Assembly (NCBI GenBank): GCA_022266195.1
Contig: WHVY01000008.1
Coordinates: 1,612,001-1,676,000 of the forward strand
From: Tetranychus cinnabarinus
Lineage: Eukaryota > Arthropoda > Arachnida > Trombidiformes > Tetranychidae
DNA length: 64,000 nt
Direction of reading: 5' to 3'
The notes beneath the pieces were generated by a model. That model ran no database searches. It was not told the DNA's origin and worked only from the letters and a program-made list of their open reading frames with translations. The translations under genes and the position numbers were made by a program. Shown here piece by piece: positions 60,183 to 64,000 of the stretch; the stretch's first letter is position 1, and each line of letters opens with the position of its first letter.

Positions 60183-61701
60183 ATGCCTCTGCTAGCGCCG
60201 AAGATTTTTGATGCATCAGCCGTTAAATTTGACGACAGTTCAGATCGAGGTAAAAAGTGTGTTGAATATTTGGACGATAAAATAAAAAGCTTTCATTTTC
60301 TCAACCAAGGGCTTGATTTGAAGTTTCGTCCAATGAAGCACTTAATTGCTTATGAGTCCAGTATATTCATATTCAATTTAATCTGGTCTATTCGACTGGC
60401 AACTCTGGCTCTTATTACCGAAGATTCCATTTACTATGAAAAATTGAATGCATACCTTGGTAATGGTTACATTAGCCATGAAAGTCATAAACTAATCCAC
60501 TTTCTACTTATGCTGACCCACATGGCCCTTTGGTCAGTTAAATGTGCCGGTCTTTGGTATGAATTATTCCATGAAATCAAAATTTTGAAAGATGTGAATG
60601 TAATCAAAATTTATGGATTCGATCGGATAGCACTCAAATTGCGATTTGATTACTGTAGGCTATTCAAGAAAATCGCAATTTTTATTTTAACTAAAGTTGA
60701 AACTTCCATGGTTATGACCATCATGATTTTATTAATCGCCCATCTTTATCAGATTCAAGCTTCTTGGTATTTGATGAAAGATTGGTTACAAAAGTTATTT
60801 GTAATCATCTGGTCCATCTATTTCATCTTTATTCTTTGTATCATTATCGCCATTGGTTATATCGGCGCTGCTTTAATGCTAGTTACTTGTCTTTATATCA
60901 AATTCCGCCAAGACACCGTCAATGCTAATTTGGATTTGGTGAAAGACTTAAAAATATGTCCAGTTGAATTGTTGGACCAGTTAGTTCGTTGTCATTCCGA
61001 TGTATACAATTTAATCGATCGATGCAATCTTGTTACATATCTAGTCACCTTCCTAATTTATGTACCAATAACATTCATTGCTGATATTTGTTTCTTCACC
61101 GGTGCCATTTACCACGTTGATGATGGTCCCATTAATCTTATTTGTATCTTCTTTTCGACTTTAGCCATCAGTATTTTTGCATATGTCAGCTATTTAATTG
61201 GTTCTATACATGAAAAGGTAGGTTTTCATTAACCCGCCTGATTCTTGCTCTTTTCCTCTTTTTGCTCAAATCTACGCCAAGATCTTCTTATTAATGAGTT
61301 TTCATAAAGCCAATTGAATAAAAATTATTCTGCAAATCTAATTTCAGGCTGAAAGGGCAAGTAAATCGTTGCACAAGCTGGTCATTCGAACTCCATTTAA
61401 TTTAAGGTCCAATCTAAAGGTAAATAGAAACAAAAAATATAAAATTAGTAAAATTTAAATGAAAAAAGTAACTTTTGATTCAATCAAAATCAATAAAAGA
61501 CCACATTCCTATTGGAGAGGATTTTGGAGACGCCAATTGGACTGACAACACCAACAACTGTTATCAAGAAGGAGTTTTTTATTACGGTTAGTATTTTCTG
61601 TAAATGATTGATGAAGTAATTTATTAATCCTTTTTTAACAGTATTTACTCGAAACTGCATCAAATTTAATGCTTTTCATATGTAATTTTCGGAGAGACTG
61701 A
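60183..61701 (+). CDS. Gustatory-receptor-like 7TM protein 4
   Basis: Exons 60183-61217, 61348-61419, 61500-61586 and 61642-61701 give 417 residues. MPLLAPKIF is the first ATG in the frame here, which fixes the start for the whole family. All seven hydrophobic spans and the TY signature (FFIT-YLLETASNLMLF) are present, with the stop after FRRD. Intact splice sites throughout. As with the others, no upstream signal peptide. The intron sizes (130, 80 and 55 bases) resemble those of GR3. Last member of the array; I find no fifth copy downstream to 64000. Confidence 0.9.
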
Positions 61702-63773
61702 ATCAAGTGGTGGTTCAAGTAAGTCGTCAGATTGACCGTCTTTGCGACTTGAGACTTCAAAGTACTGATTTCTGGTTTAATATCAAGTACCACTTCTTGA
61801 AATGATCAATAATGTTAATTGATTAACACAAATATTATTTGTATGCACGTAAATCGTATAAAATACAGTCGATATGGAAATAAAGAAAAATGAAATTCAT
61901 TTGAAAATTGGTCAATCAATTTCCATAAGAGAAGCATGATGAAAGCGATAATCAAGTTTATATGAAATTAATGATATTGATGAGTAAGATGATGAGCGGA
62001 GGAAGAGCAAAGTCAATTGATAATAAGATGAAAAAATGATTATCCAAAATCATTTAGGACAAGTACAAACCAATAGTCTAGTTTAAAACTGGATTTCAAC
62101 TTGAATGTAAGTCTACTGTTGGATGATCTCATTTTGCATGAGAATCATCGCCTTCTAAAGGTAAGAGTTACGTTGATAGGTAAATAAGTATAAAGAAGAA
62201 GATTATTCAAATTGTTATTCAACCTAAATTTGAACAATTGTTTTGCAAAGCTAAGATTTGCTTCCGCATTTCCATCAACATAATGAAAAACTCTCCCTTT
62301 TAAATACACTTTTATCGCAAATCTCGTTCTTCTTCTTCTTCTTTATTCATCTTTTCCCATCAGCTTTACCTTTTGTTACCTTTTATTACCATTACAGTCT
62401 TTGAAAATTAGGGTAACACTTCAAAAAATGAAAGTAAAATGAAACCCATAAAACAACAAATCTTGTCATAAGTGACAACGTTTGATATAATGTTATATTC
62501 ATTGCCACAAATATACAATTTATTGAAATGACACAATATTGTATGCAAGGGCTGGTCAACTATGAATGTAAATTAAATAATAATAATTAAACTGGCAGCT
62601 CAAATCACATCACAATTCAAGCTAATGATATTATAAGATGGGAAGGTTTCATTTTGTCTCTTCATTTGAACCTTCATTGTTATCTGAAAAACTGAGGTCA
62701 TAACTGTATTTACATTATACTGAGTGTTGCCCTGTTCACAACGTAAATTAACTCAAACTATAATTTATATTTAATGTAAGCAGGATTAAATTGGAATTGA
62801 AAAAATCATGGGACAAAAGTAGTTGGCGTTTTTCATTTCACAAAAATGGACATTTGTTTAGATAGGTTAAGTTAACATGGAAACAATAAGAGTTAAAGTA
62901 GAAGTAATGAAAATTAAATAATAAATTGTTATCTACCGGAAGAAACAAAATTGAAAGCCAAATTACAATTGATTCATCTTATGATTCATTCAATATTGAA
63001 TGGTAAAGAAACAACAGTTTAAATAAGGTCGAGTTTCAAACATAATGAATGGACAACCAGTATCTGATTCATCCTCATCTTGACATTGTAATTTCCCTTG
63101 ATAACCTGGAAATGTGTTGTTAAAAAAGCCTTAAGGGATGATCAGGAAGTCAATTAATAATATAACATGATAATACCATTTCAAAATGGTTGATATAATT
63201 ATCAACGATAATATTAACGAAAACCTTATTTACACAAATTGAGAGAAAGTAAAAGTAAAAAGTAAAAGTGGAAAATAAAAAAAGTAAAGCAAAGTGAAAG
63301 TGACTTGCCTTTTGTAGATAGGAAAAAAAGCCAATATAAGAACGAAAGGCTTCCGCATTCAGGTGGTTCCTATAAAATTGACCTGAATAAGGCCAACGAT
63401 GATGATGATGATGATGATGATGATAAAGAAAGCAAGAAAGACTTGAAAGAGAAAATATTGAAGCGAGAAAATCACTTTTATCTTACCTTTCTGAGTCTTT
63501 TCTTGTTGAGTTAATAATACATCATAATGGTAAACAAGTTTTTTTTATTATAAATTGTATACTTTTTGAGTTACTTTTAAGCCGGAAGAAACTGTTGAAT
63601 TGAAACTATCGATGAATTGAAATCAGCCTTTAGTTTGATCAGGCCAAGGCCTTGTATCCAAATCATTATTTATATCTAATTATAATCAACTTAACAAACC
63701 AACTGTGATAAATATTAACAATCATATCAAGCATTACTGCCATCTATTAGTAAAGGGGTTGAAGATTACGAAA
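61702..63773. other. Intergenic, with a GAT microsatellite
   Basis: About 2 kb without a supported gene. At 63398-63424 a run of nine GAT units sits in a short open frame that lacks an ATG and encodes Asp-runs; it might be part of an unseen exon but looks fortuitous. Purine-rich low-complexity sequence occurs at 63240-63300. Confidence 0.45.
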
Positions 63774-63847
63774 ATGGCGCTTCTTGTCTCTTGGGTTGGG
63801 GAAACCATTTTTATTTGTATCTTTCTGGTTTTAACGTTTTTTTGCGG
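63774..63847 (+). CDS. Possible first exon of a gene leaving the window (partial)
   Basis: ATG at 63774 in a good context (AAAATGG) opens a hydrophobic 24-residue stretch (MALLVSWVGETIFICIFLVL then TFFC) followed by a GTAACT donor at 63848. It looks like an N-terminal signal anchor, as in microsomal enzymes such as cytochromes P450, but nothing downstream is visible to test this. Low confidence. Confidence 0.25.
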
Positions 63848-64000
63848 GTAACTTTATTATTATTGTTGCGTCTTTTTTTACTTTATTGTAATTATCCTTA
63901 TTTTAAATACAATTTTTATTATTAATCGGTTTGATTTATCCACACCAACTGAGTCAAGGTTAACATTTATTTTTACAGCTAATTGAAGTGTTGAACTGTT

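Noticed and set aside
63305..63514. 69-codon frame with an Asp run
   Set aside because: Begins at a non-ATG codon and is dominated by the GAT microsatellite; no splice structure could be supported.
1..64000. CRISPR arrays, operons, tRNA or rRNA genes
   Set aside because: None seen; the sequence is eukaryotic nuclear DNA and no cloverleaf or rRNA core motif was recognised by eye.

Overview
The window is arthropod nuclear DNA: AT-rich, with split genes that have GT/AG introns and no bacterial gene organisation. The gene content points strongly to a spider mite (Tetranychidae, Tetranychus urticae-like). It has tandem bacterial-type UDP-glycosyltransferases, duplicated gut-type legumains and a run of chemoreceptor paralogues, three families known to be expanded in that lineage. 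The species call is inference from content; no marker gene was compared. Exon coordinates below come from reading splice sites and checking phase by hand. Each assembled gene closes in frame and ends at a stop.

Left third (1-22 kb): a decayed leucine-rich-repeat-like fragment, then a complete 5-exon type I fatty acid synthase (plus strand, 2456-17420) with a first intron of about 6.1 kb. It converges on TER94/VCP (minus strand, 17811-21781). Two features stand out. The malonyl/acetyltransferase domain of the synthase has lost its catalytic motifs and about 90 residues. The AAA ATPase has a second, phase-compatible last exon that would replace the canonical DLYS tail with a 116-residue basic, Ser/Lys-rich tail.

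Middle (22.9-37 kb): three imperfect repeats of a UGT (minus) + legumain (plus) unit. Unit 1 has an intact UGT, but the legumain promoter is joined to an unrelated 85-residue ORF. Unit 2 is intact. Unit 3 has a collapsed UGT relic, an invasion of repeats including a 349-bp-arm inverted repeat, and an intact legumain. A secreted Cys-rich protein follows.

37-53 kb: a 266-bp palindromic MITE, a tail-anchored coiled-coil protein, a MARCH-type RING-CH E3, a peptidase E-like dipeptidase, an LRP5/6-like receptor with only half the usual ectodomain, fragments of duplicated coiled-coil and MARCH sequence, an inverted partial copy of the LRP gene that encodes a secreted single propeller-EGF module, SNAPC1 and a ninjurin.

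53-62 kb: four intact 7TM gustatory-receptor-like genes in a head-to-tail array with a period of about 2.1 kb. All four have the same four-exon, phase-0 architecture. The last 2 kb holds little apart from a GAT microsatellite and a possible first exon of a gene leaving the window.

The most unusual content is the remodelling of conserved genes: the FAS with a dead transferase domain, the alternative VCP tail, the half-size Wnt co-receptor and its secreted duplicate.
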